Of a DNA stretch of 5,175 nucleotides, positions 1-5,154 are shown in pieces. The position numbers and the translations under genes are program-made. The notes under the pieces were generated by a model. The model was not told where the DNA came from. It ran no database searches and saw nothing but the letters and a program-made list of their open reading frames with translations. This DNA is from Desulfonatronaceae bacterium UBA663 (GTDB taxonomy: Bacteria; Desulfobacterota; Desulfovibrionia; Desulfovibrionales; Desulfonatronaceae). The first letter of the stretch is position 1; the number at the start of each line of letters is the position of its first letter. The stretch lies in assembly GCA_002299865.1 (NCBI GenBank), contig DBNV01000089.1, positions 2,105 through 7,279 of the forward strand, in the 5' to 3' direction.

Positions 1-1439
1 TAGGCAAGTTCGCGGGCTTTGCCGATTTTGAGGAAGACCTGGCCTCTGTAGATCCCGTCGGCCAGGTTTACGATTTCAACGGCCAAGCCCACCTCCGGTC
101 CGTGAACGCCGGTAATTTTACGCCCACCGCTGATGCTGGCCGACCGGCCGTTGATGGTCGCGGACGTGACTATGCCTGCGCTGACCGTGTATTCGATGGT
201 GTATGTACCGCCCTTGGTCAGTCCGTTAATGCTGCTGTGAAAACGAAAATTCGGCGAATTACTGGAGCCGATGTAGGCGGCCGCGAAAATCTGGGCTAGT
301 TCGTTGGGTCTGTTGCGCAGGGAGTGGTCCAGCATCGCCTCGTCCAGTTTGAGCAGGCCGAAGGTCGGCGAGCCCTGGTTCGCGTCCGTGGTGATGCCGA
401 TCATGCTGAGAGAGCTAAACACGTCGTTGTGCACGTCAAAGCCAAGGCCCCTGGTCGCGAGGATGGACTTCAATCGGGAGTCGATCATCCGGATGCCGGA
501 ATTGCCGGTCAGAATGGAGCCCGTACCTTCCCCCACGACCTGTAATTCCTTGATCTTGGAAAGAACCTCGTTTACTTGGTTGACAAACTTGCGGACGTTG
601 TCCTTGACCGCGTCATTGCTCACGGCGATGTTCAAGGTGGTGGTCCCGGTGCCGCGCAAGGTGATGGTCACGCCCTCGATGAGGTCGAAAACAGTGTTGG
701 TGGAGCGCTCAATCCATTGTGTCCCGAGGATGGGATCGTTGGGGGGAAAACCGTCCACCTTGAGGCGGGCGTTCTGGGCGGTTTGCGTGGTTACGAAGTC
801 CGCCGCGGCCAGATTGGGAATGGTGGAAGAGTGCACCACGACATCATTGCCTTGGCCCAGGTCCATGCCGCGCATCTGCAGGCGAAAATTCCCGGTTGCG
901 ACCATGATCATCCCGGCCCGCACCCCTGGATTCCCAGGATCAGTGTTGATCAGATTGACCAAGCCCTCCAAGGTCGTGCCCGTGGGGATGGTGATGGTCC
1001 TCTGGGCGCCGCCCTTGTAGGAATAGACGAGTTGGCGATCTACGCCTGCGGTGATGTCCGTATTCTGGCTCGCAAAACCGGTCCTGCTCGCCAGAAGATG
1101 ATTCTGGGCCAGTTGGCCGACCTCAATGACGTGCGTGCCCACTGGCACCTTGTCGTTGGCCGTGGCCGTGAGCACGGCCTGGTTTCGGCTATCTGCGGTC
1201 TTCACCAGGAACGTGCTCATGGTGTTCATGCCCTGCAGGCTGGTGCGCAGGTTCAACAGCTTGGTGTTTAAGTCCTGGAACGCGGCCTTTTTGTCCACCC
1301 ATTCCGCCTTCTGGGCTTCCAGGCGCAGGATCTGCCTGCGTTCCAGTTGGACAAGCTTGTCCACCATGGAGGCGAAATCCGTGCCTGAGCCGAGCCCGGA
1401 AAAGGTTATCGGACCGGAGAGCGGCGCTGCTGTGTTCAT
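1..1439 (-). CDS. fliD: Flagellar filament cap protein FliD (HAP2), C-terminus cut off by window edge
   Basis: FliD is exported through the flagellar secretion system and forms the cap at the filament tip, under which flagellin subunits fold and insert. The minus-strand frame is open from an ATG near 1445 to the left edge. It gives about 480 residues and ends in an incomplete codon beginning TA, so the true end is not visible. The N-terminus carries the FliD signature SGLGSGTDFASMVDKLV (about residues 14-30 of this product), followed by a predicted coiled-coil stretch rich in Lys, Glu and Leu. The C-terminal domain begins near residue 225 (ARLKVDGFP, then a flagellin-IN-like stretch) and includes a beta-rich segment at about 395-470. 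The usual final coiled coil of FliD is not seen, so I expect the gene to continue past the edge. Two in-frame ATGs compete, at 1445 and 1439. I chose 1439 because the only Shine-Dalgarno-like bases (AGGT, 1450-1447) lie 7 nt upstream of it but only 1 nt upstream of the other. The gene is downstream of fliC and separated from it by a terminator. Its own sigma-54 promoter lies about 50 nt upstream. Confidence 0.93.
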   Translation of the reverse strand, partial: MNTAAPLSGPITFSGLGSGTDFASMVDKLVQLERRQILRLEAQKAEWVDKKAAFQDLNTKLLNLRTSLQGMNTMSTFLVKTADSRNQAVLTATANDKVPVGTHVIEVGQLAQNHLLASRTGFASQNTDITAGVDRQLVYSYKGGAQRTITIPTGTTLEGLVNLINTDPGNPGVRAGMIMVATGNFRLQMRGMDLGQGNDVVVHSSTIPNLAAADFVTTQTAQNARLKVDGFPPNDPILGTQWIERSTNTVFDLIEGVTITLRGTGTTTLNIAVSNDAVKDNVRKFVNQVNEVLSKIKELQVVGEGTGSILTGNSGIRMIDSRLKSILATRGLGFDVHNDVFSSLSMIGITTDANQGSPTFGLLKLDEAMLDHSLRNRPNELAQIFAAAYIGSSNSPNFRFHSSINGLTKGGTYTIEYTVSAGIVTSATINGRSASISGGRKITGVHGPEVGLAVEIVNLADGIYRGQVFLKIGKARELA

Positions 1440-1477
1440 AAGCATGACCTGGTCGGGAAATATGTCAGTACGGAAGA

Positions 1478-1498
1478 ATCTGTGCAATATCTGTGCAA
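1478..1498. repeat. Tandem 10-bp direct repeat at the predicted fliD transcription start
   Basis: Two perfect copies of ATCTGTGCAA (plus strand) lie at 1478-1487 and 1489-1498, with one base between them. The period is therefore 11 bp, close to one helical turn. They cover the region just downstream of the -12 element and the predicted start point at about 1492. They could be a same-face protein-binding site or chance; no protein is identified. Confidence 0.6.
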
Positions 1499-1502
1499 AA
1501 CA

Positions 1503-1518
1503 AGCAAAGTTGATGCCA
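1503..1518 (-). promoter_or_regulatory. Sigma-54 (RpoN) -24/-12 promoter for fliD
   Basis: Read on the minus strand, the bases are TGGCATCAACTTTGCT. This fits the RpoN consensus TGGCAC-N5-TTGC with the invariant GG (1517-1516) and GC (1505-1504) at the correct spacing; only the C in TGGCAC is changed, to T. Transcription would begin near 1492, leaving a leader of about 50 nt before fliD. RpoN control of fliD is known in polar flagellates such as Pseudomonas. Here it is inferred from sequence match and position. Confidence 0.8.
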
Positions 1519-1540
1519 AAGAGTGCTTTCCTCATCAATG

Positions 1541-1572
1541 GGCTACATGGGAGGCTGCATGGGGCTGCATGG
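1541..1572. repeat. Three direct copies of GGCTRCATGG upstream of the fliD promoter
   Basis: The plus strand holds GGCTACATGG (1541-1550), GGCTGCATGG (1553-1562) and GGCTGCATGG (1563-1572). The start-to-start spacing is 12 and 10 bp. The array lies about 50-80 bp upstream of the predicted fliD start, where a sigma-54 activator or another regulator could bind. A further 11-bp match (GCTGCATGGCC) lies in the last codons of fliC at 1667-1677, so part of the array could be a local duplication rather than a binding site. Confidence 0.6.
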
Positions 1573-1580
1573 CCTTAAGG

Positions 1581-1598
1581 TTGATCCTTGCTGATCAA
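1581..1598. repeat. Inverted repeat TTGATC-N6-GATCAA upstream of fliD
   Basis: A perfect 6-bp dyad with arms at 1581-1586 and 1593-1598 is centred about 97 bp upstream of the predicted fliD start. That is a typical distance for an enhancer-binding activator of sigma-54. Its right arm overlaps the edge of the fliC terminator at 1597-1598, so it might instead form a secondary hairpin in the fliC transcript. Confidence 0.5.
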
Positions 1599-1631
1599 AA
1601 AGGCCGGAGTAAGCTAAGCTCCGGCCTTTTT
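1597..1631 (-). terminator. Rho-independent terminator of fliC
   Basis: A GC-rich stem pairs GGCCGGAG (1602-1609) with CTCCGGCC (1619-1626) around a 9-nt loop. It is flanked by five A and five T residues that extend the pairing and give a U-tract in either direction. On the minus strand it begins 22 nt after the fliC stop codon, as expected for the end of the flagellin message. The symmetry makes it potentially bidirectional, but no plus-strand gene ends here. Confidence 0.9.
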
Positions 1632-1652
1632 GCAGTGTTACGTTGTGTAAGG

Positions 1653-2507
1653 CTATCCGGCAATGAGCTGCATGGCCATTCTGGGCAGGGCATTGGCCTG
1701 GGCGAGCATGGCTGTCGCGGTTTGGCTGAGGATTTGGTTGCGCACGAAAGCCGTCATTTCCGTGGCAACGTCCGCGTCGGAGATCCGGGATTCTGCGGCC
1801 CGGGTGTTCTCGGCCTGGATTTGCAGGTTGGTCACGGTCCCAGCCAGGCGATTCTGCAGGGCGCCCAGATTGGCGCGGATATGATCCTTGGCGAGGATCG
1901 CCCCTTCCACGGCACCTATGGATGCCTGCGCAGTGGCCTGGGTGGAGACGTTGTGGCCGGCATCAGGAGCGCTCAGGTTGCCTATGCCCAGGGCCGAGGC
2001 CGTGGAATTCGCAATGGCGATGTTGTAATTATCCTGGCCTGCGATGTTGCCAGAGCCAAAGTGGACAACTAGACCGGCACCAGTAAGGTTGCCGTTGAGC
2101 AGGTGGATGCTGTTGAACTGGGTGGTATTGGCGATCCGGGTGATTTCCGCGGCCATGGCCTGGTACTCGGAGTCGATGATCAGGCGCTGGTCCGTAGTGA
2201 TGGTGCCTGTGGCCGCCTGGGTGGCCAGTTCCTTCATGCGGATCAGCTTTCGGTTGATGACCTGCAAGGCGCCGTCCGCGGTCTGGATCAGGGAGATGGC
2301 GTCGTTGGAGTTGCGGACGCCCTGGTTCAGCGAGGCGATTTCCCCGCGCATGAGTTCGCGGATGGCCAGGCCGGCGGCGTCATCCGCCGCATTGTTGATG
2401 CGCAAACCAGTGGACAGCCGCTGGGTGGAGACGCCCAACTGATTGTAGTGCTCGCTTAAGTTGCGGGCCGTGTTCATAGCCATGAGATTGGTGTTGATAG
2501 AGAGCAT
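1653..2507 (-). CDS. fliC: Flagellin, filament subunit (284 aa)
   Basis: This is the structural subunit of the flagellar filament, secreted through the flagellar type III apparatus and polymerised under the FliD cap. The N-terminal D0/D1 half is classic: MLSINTN, then LSTGLRINNAADDAAGLAIR at about 31-50 and NDAISLIQTADGAL at about 68-81. So is the C-terminal half: NLQIQAENTRAAESRISD at about 227-244, then TEMTAFVRNQIL and MLAQANALPRMAMQLIAG to the end. Only about 50 variable residues (141-195) link them, so this is a short flagellin without large surface D2/D3 domains. The frame stays open upstream for 21 more codons, but the start at 2507 is preferred. AAGGAGGA lies at 2521-2514, 6 nt before the ATG, and the product then begins exactly at the conserved flagellin N-terminus. 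The gene has a sigma-28 promoter upstream and a strong terminator downstream, so it appears to be transcribed alone. The name fliC is used by family; paralogous flagellins (flaA/flaB) may exist elsewhere. Confidence 0.97.
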   Translation of the reverse strand: MLSINTNLMAMNTARNLSEHYNQLGVSTQRLSTGLRINNAADDAAGLAIRELMRGEIASLNQGVRNSNDAISLIQTADGALQVINRKLIRMKELATQAATGTITTDQRLIIDSEYQAMAAEITRIANTTQFNSIHLLNGNLTGAGLVVHFGSGNIAGQDNYNIAIANSTASALGIGNLSAPDAGHNVSTQATAQASIGAVEGAILAKDHIRANLGALQNRLAGTVTNLQIQAENTRAAESRISDADVATEMTAFVRNQILSQTATAMLAQANALPRMAMQLIAG

Positions 2508-2513
2508 ACGTGT

Positions 2514-2521
2514 TCCTCCTT
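2514..2521 (-). promoter_or_regulatory. Strong Shine-Dalgarno of fliC
   Basis: The minus strand reads AAGGAGGA, 6 nt upstream of the ATG at 2507. This site fixes the start of flagellin and excludes the longer open frame that reaches 2570. It contains two GGA triplets, the core of CsrA recognition sites, which matters for the CsrA idea given in the findings. Confidence 0.9.
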
Positions 2522-2572
2522 GAAAAATGATGGCTTCCCTGCCTGGGCGAACAACCGTCCGTATGGACATGC

Positions 2573-2593
2573 GCCGGACCCCTGTGGTCCGAC
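2573..2593 (-). other. Stem-loop in the fliC 5' leader
   Basis: On the minus strand, GTCGGACC pairs with GGTCCGGC around a 5-nt loop: 8 paired positions including one T-G wobble. It lies in the predicted flagellin leader, about 12-32 nt after the inferred transcription start. A smaller hairpin follows at 2557-2568 (GTCC-ATAC-GGAC). A 5' stem-loop can protect an abundant message from decay; that role is inference. Confidence 0.6.
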
Positions 2594-2612
2594 CGCCCGG
2601 CTCTTAATTACT

Positions 2613-2639
2613 GTATCGACCAAAGGAGGAAAAACTTTA
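2613..2639 (-). promoter_or_regulatory. Sigma-28 (FliA) promoter for fliC
   Basis: The minus strand has TAAAGTTT (2639-2632), an 11-nt spacer, then GTCGATAC (2620-2613). The enterobacterial FliA consensus is TAAAGTTT-N11-GCCGATAA, so the -35 element is perfect, the spacing is exact and the -10 element matches 6 of 8 bases. Transcription would start near 2605 and produce a leader of about 98 nt. This places flagellin in the late flagellar class, expressed after the hook is complete. Confidence 0.9.
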
Positions 2640-2717
2640 GGGCTAAGAGGCGGTATCCGAATGGGGGGCGGGATCAGGCACGGCTTGGCATGGCCGCCTA
2701 AACCCTAATATTTTTTT

Positions 2718-2794
2718 TGGTGCGCCCGGAGAGATTCGAACTCCCGGCCTGCGGATTCGAAGTCCGACGCTCTATCCGGCTGAGCTACGGGCGC
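2718..2794 (-). tRNA. tRNA-Arg, anticodon TCG
   Basis: The 77-nt minus-strand gene folds as a full cloverleaf. The acceptor stem GCGCCCG/CGGGCGC is perfect (2794-2788 with 2728-2722). The D stem is GCTC/GAGC. The anticodon loop CTTCGAA puts TCG at 2760-2758. The T arm carries TTCGAAT. The discriminator is A and CCA is encoded (2720-2718). Position 27-43 is a T-C mismatch at the top of the anticodon stem; otherwise nothing suggests a broken gene. It reads arginine CGA and, by wobble, other CGN codons. The gene points toward fliC with no clear terminator in between: a run of eight A residues follows, so some read-through into the fliC leader region is possible. Confidence 0.97.
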
Positions 2795-2802
2795 ATGAGG
2801 GT

Positions 2803-2831
2803 TGTCTAAGTACTCTTGACTAAGGCGTCAA
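2803..2831 (-). promoter_or_regulatory. Candidate sigma-70 promoter for tRNA-Arg
   Basis: On the minus strand, TTGACG (2831-2826) is a 5-of-6 match to a -35 element. After 16-17 bp comes a poor -10 candidate, TTAGAC or TAGACA (2809-2803). The position is right, with a start a few bases before the tRNA 5' end, but the -10 element is weak. The -35 lies in the right arm of the perfect inverted repeat CTTGAC-N6-GTCAAG (2815-2832). Confidence 0.4.
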
Positions 2832-2910
2832 GAACCGAGGCTTTTCCCGCTTCAAGCAGATCCAGTTGCGCCTTTGCAAGTTCTGGTCAAATCCGAAGTT
2901 TTGAGCTAGC

Positions 2911-2941
2911 TTGTCTTCTTAGCAAGCGCATGGCTTATATG
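2911..2941 (+). promoter_or_regulatory. Weak candidate sigma-70 promoter for the pilC-metF unit
   Basis: TTGTCT (2911-2916) and an AT-rich TTATAT/TATATG (2935-2941) are separated by 18-19 bp. They lie about 100 bp upstream of the pilC start, in the non-coding gap shared with the divergent tRNA. The match is modest and I offer it only as the best candidate seen; no sigma-54 or sigma-28 element was found on this strand. Confidence 0.25.
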
Positions 2942-2957
2942 GTGGTTCCGGGCCTGA

Positions 2958-3010
2958 ACGAGCCGCCTTTTCTGGAGGCGGACCGCCGAATCGTCGTTGA
3001 ACCGGCTCGT
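2958..3010 (+). other. Overlapping inverted repeats in the pilC leader
   Basis: ACGAGCCG (2958-2965) is complementary to CGGCTCGT (3003-3010). Within this span CCGCCT (2963-2968) pairs with AGGCGG (2976-2981) around a 7-nt loop. The two stems share bases 2963-2965, so they compete fully or in part. The element ends about 27 nt before the pilC Shine-Dalgarno. No T-tract follows, so it is not a standard terminator. Its function is unknown. Confidence 0.45.
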
Positions 3011-3048
3011 CGTATTAACCCCCCGAAGGGTAGAGCAGGAGCGCAGGC

Positions 3049-4254
3049 ATGTCCATTTTTATCTATAAAGCCCGCAATCGTCTGGGACGCCGGGTCAAGG
3101 GCGACTTTGAAGCTCCCATCCTGGAAATGGCCGAAGCAGCCCTGCGCCGCAGGGGATTCACGCAACTTACGGTCAAGCCCAAGCCCAAGAACATCCTGGA
3201 AGGGACCTTCCTGGAGGGCAAGGTCACGGACCGGGACATGGTCATCTTCAGCCGGCAGTTTTCGACCATGATCAACGCGGGCGTGCCCATTCTGCAATCC
3301 TTGCAGATCATGTGCGAGCAGACCGAGAGCAAGGTGTTGCGCCGCATTCTTTACAACGTGCGCAACGACATCGAGGGCGGCAGTTCGTTGTTTGAGGCCC
3401 TGCGCAAGCACCCCAAGGTATTTGACGATCTGTACGCGAACATGGTCAACGCCGGTGAAACCGGCGGCATCCTGGACACCATTCTCCTGCGCTTGGCCGA
3501 GTACCTGGAAAAAGCCGCTAAGCTCAAGGCGCGGGTCAAGTCCGCCATGGTTTATCCCGGCGTGGTGGTGGCCGTGGCCGTGGCCGTCATCGCCATCATC
3601 CTAATTTTCGTCATCCCCACCTTTGAAGAAATGTTCAAGGATTTCGGCGCAGCCTTGCCTCTGCCCACCCAGATCGTGATCAACATGAGTCGTTTCACCC
3701 AGGATAATTTCATGTGGATGATCTTCGGGGTGGTCGCCTTTGTGATTATTTTCAAAAGGCTGTATCGTTTCGAGCGCGTCAAGATCAGCGTGGATTTCTG
3801 GGTTTTGACGCTGCCGGTCTTCGGTCCCCTGATGCGCAAGGTGGCCGTGGCCAGGTTCAGCCGGACCCTGTCCACCATGGTTTCCAGCGGCGTGCCCATT
3901 CTGAACGCCCTGGACATCGTGGCCAGGACCGCGGGCAACAAGACCGTGGAGCTGGGCGTTCTGGAGGCGAAAAAGAGCATTGCCGAGGGGCAGACCCTGG
4001 CCGATCCCCTGGAGGCTACAGGCGTATTTCCGCCCATGGTCATTCAGATGATCTCCATCGGCGAATCCACCGGCTCCCTGGACCACATGCTGTCCAAGGT
4101 CGCCGACTTTTACGACAACGAAGTGGACGTAGCCGTGGAGACATTGACCTCACTGTTGGAACCGATGATGATTGTGTTTTTAGGGGTGGTTGTCGGTGGA
4201 CTGGTGGTGAGCATGTATCTGCCCATCTTTCAGATCGGCGAAACTATTATGTAG
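3049..4254 (+). CDS. pilC: Type IV pilus / type II secretion inner-membrane platform protein (PilC/GspF family)
   Basis: Members of this family sit in the inner membrane beneath the pilus or pseudopilus and couple the cytoplasmic assembly ATPase to pilin insertion. The 401-residue length is typical. There are two homologous T2SSF domains, at about 66-190 and 268-392. Each holds the repeated pattern F-S-R-x-[FL]-S-T-M-[IV]-x-[AS]-G-V-P-I-L (from residue 67 and from residue 270) and a glycine turn (NAGETGG at 134-140, GESTGSL at 338-344). Three hydrophobic membrane segments are visible at about 167-189, 222-236 and 372-393, the last followed by LPIFQ as is usual. AGGAG (3037-3041) lies 7 nt before the ATG, and the product begins with the normal family N-terminus (F-x-Y-K-A-R). 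No pilB, pilT, pilin or other gsp gene is in the window, so the choice between pilus and type II secretion rests on overall similarity to PilC and is not certain. It is followed closely by metF on the same strand. Confidence 0.92.
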   Translation: MSIFIYKARNRLGRRVKGDFEAPILEMAEAALRRRGFTQLTVKPKPKNILEGTFLEGKVTDRDMVIFSRQFSTMINAGVPILQSLQIMCEQTESKVLRRILYNVRNDIEGGSSLFEALRKHPKVFDDLYANMVNAGETGGILDTILLRLAEYLEKAAKLKARVKSAMVYPGVVVAVAVAVIAIILIFVIPTFEEMFKDFGAALPLPTQIVINMSRFTQDNFMWMIFGVVAFVIIFKRLYRFERVKISVDFWVLTLPVFGPLMRKVAVARFSRTLSTMVSSGVPILNALDIVARTAGNKTVELGVLEAKKSIAEGQTLADPLEATGVFPPMVIQMISIGESTGSLDHMLSKVADFYDNEVDVAVETLTSLLEPMMIVFLGVVVGGLVVSMYLPIFQIGETIM

Positions 4255-4262
4255 TCTCATTG

Positions 4263-4270
4263 AAAGGAGG
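4263..4270 (+). promoter_or_regulatory. Strong Shine-Dalgarno of metF
   Basis: AAAGGAGG lies 8 nt before the metF ATG, inside the 24-nt gap after the pilC stop. No terminator fits in this gap, so metF is probably co-transcribed with pilC but translated from its own efficient site. Confidence 0.85.
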
Positions 4271-4278
4271 AGCGAAGA

Positions 4279-5154
4279 ATGAAAATCAGCGACTTGCTGC
4301 AGAAAACAACACGATCCAGGATCTCCCTGGAATTTTTTCCGCCCAAGGAGCAGTCCTTGTCGAAATTTTTCGACACCGTGGAGGAACTGCGCGCGATTGA
4401 CCCCTTGTTCGTGTCCGTGACTTACGGCGCCGGGGGGAGCACCCAGGCCGCGACTTTGGAAATCGTCACCAGACTCAAGCGGGAATACGCCTTGGAATCC
4501 ATGGCTCATCTGACCTGCGTGGGCGCTTCCGCAGCGGGCCTCAAGGCTTTTCTGGACGATCTGGTCCGGGCCGACGTGCACAACGTGATGGCTTTGCGGG
4601 GCGACCCGCCCAAGGGCGAAACGACGTTCACCCCCTCGGATGAGGGATTTAATCATGCCTGCGATTTAGTGTCTTTTATCCGCAAGGGATATCCGGACAT
4701 GGGCATCGGCGTGGCCGGATATCCTGAGGGGCACCCGGAAGCGGTCAGCCTGGAACAGGACCTCCGATTTTTGAAGCACAAGCTGGACTTGGGCGGTGAG
4801 TTTGCCGTGACCCAACTGTTTTTCGACAATCAACTGTACTGGGATTTCGTGGCCAGGGCCAAATCGATCGGCGTCGCCCAGCCCGTCCTGCCGGGGATCA
4901 TGCCCGTTTTCAGCCTCAAATTCATCCAGCGGATCACCTCCATGTGCGGTGCGAGCCTGCCTGGGCCATTCCTGGCGCAACTGGAACGGGCCCACGAGCA
5001 GGGCGGAGACGAGGCGGTCCAGGATGTGGGCCTGGCCCATGCCGCAGGGCAGATTCGGGATTTGTTGGACAAGGGCGCCCCTGGGGTGCACCTGTACACC
5101 ATGAATCGAGCGGACGGATGTTTGCGGATCATGGAGCAAGTCGGCAAGGATTAG
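4279..5154 (+). CDS. metF: 5,10-methylenetetrahydrofolate reductase (291 aa)
   Basis: This cytoplasmic flavoenzyme reduces 5,10-methylene-tetrahydrofolate to 5-methyl-tetrahydrofolate, the methyl donor for methionine synthesis; in acetogenic-type metabolism it also serves the methyl branch of the Wood-Ljungdahl pathway. The single TIM-barrel domain spans the whole product. Family landmarks occur in order: SLEFFPPK at about 16-23, with E18 matching the catalytic Glu (Glu28 of E. coli MetF); FVSVTYGAGGS at 44-54; HLTC at 77-80; ALRGDPP at 105-111, with D109 as the flavin-contacting Asp; GVAGYPEGHPEA at 144-155; TQLFFDN at 178-184, with the substrate-binding Gln at 179; LPGIMP at 204-209; and HLYTMNRA near the end. 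The length matches the short bacterial form without the C-terminal regulatory domain of eukaryotic enzymes. The electron donor (NADH, ferredoxin or a partner such as MetV) cannot be told from the sequence. The start is fixed by the Shine-Dalgarno site 8 nt upstream. The coding sequence is complete and has no visible defects. Confidence 0.97.
   Translation: MKISDLLQKTTRSRISLEFFPPKEQSLSKFFDTVEELRAIDPLFVSVTYGAGGSTQAATLEIVTRLKREYALESMAHLTCVGASAAGLKAFLDDLVRADVHNVMALRGDPPKGETTFTPSDEGFNHACDLVSFIRKGYPDMGIGVAGYPEGHPEAVSLEQDLRFLKHKLDLGGEFAVTQLFFDNQLYWDFVARAKSIGVAQPVLPGIMPVFSLKFIQRITSMCGASLPGPFLAQLERAHEQGGDEAVQDVGLAHAAGQIRDLLDKGAPGVHLYTMNRADGCLRIMEQVGKD

Noticed and set aside
304..1271. Long plus-strand open frames (304-1020 and 576-1271) opposite the left-hand gene
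   Set aside because: They are antisense to fliD, whose minus-strand product has clear FliD signatures over the whole span. Their translations are low-complexity and resemble no family.
1482..2072. Plus-strand open frame crossing the fliC-fliD gap
   Set aside because: It runs through the fliC terminator and antisense to the conserved flagellin C-terminus, has no ribosome binding site and shows no recognisable domain.
2508..2570. N-terminal extension of flagellin to 2570
   Set aside because: It would add 21 residues before the conserved flagellin N-terminus and run through the strong Shine-Dalgarno at 2514-2521.
2621..2630. CAAAGGAGGA on the plus strand, which looks like a strong ribosome binding site
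   Set aside because: No start codon follows at a usable distance. These bases are the spacer of the sigma-28 promoter read on the other strand.
2677..2692. Plus-strand AGGCACGGCTTGGCA, resembling a sigma-54 element
   Set aside because: The GG-to-GC distance is one base short and no plus-strand gene follows; it faces the 3' end of the tRNA.
2701..2794. tRNA-Arg as an integration site for a mobile element
   Set aside because: No second copy of the tRNA 3' end, integrase or foreign-looking base composition is seen on either side in the window.
2816..3271. Plus-strand open frame of 151 codons before and overlapping pilC
   Set aside because: Its second half overlaps pilC in another frame. The first half has no recognisable motif and spans the divergent tRNA promoter region.
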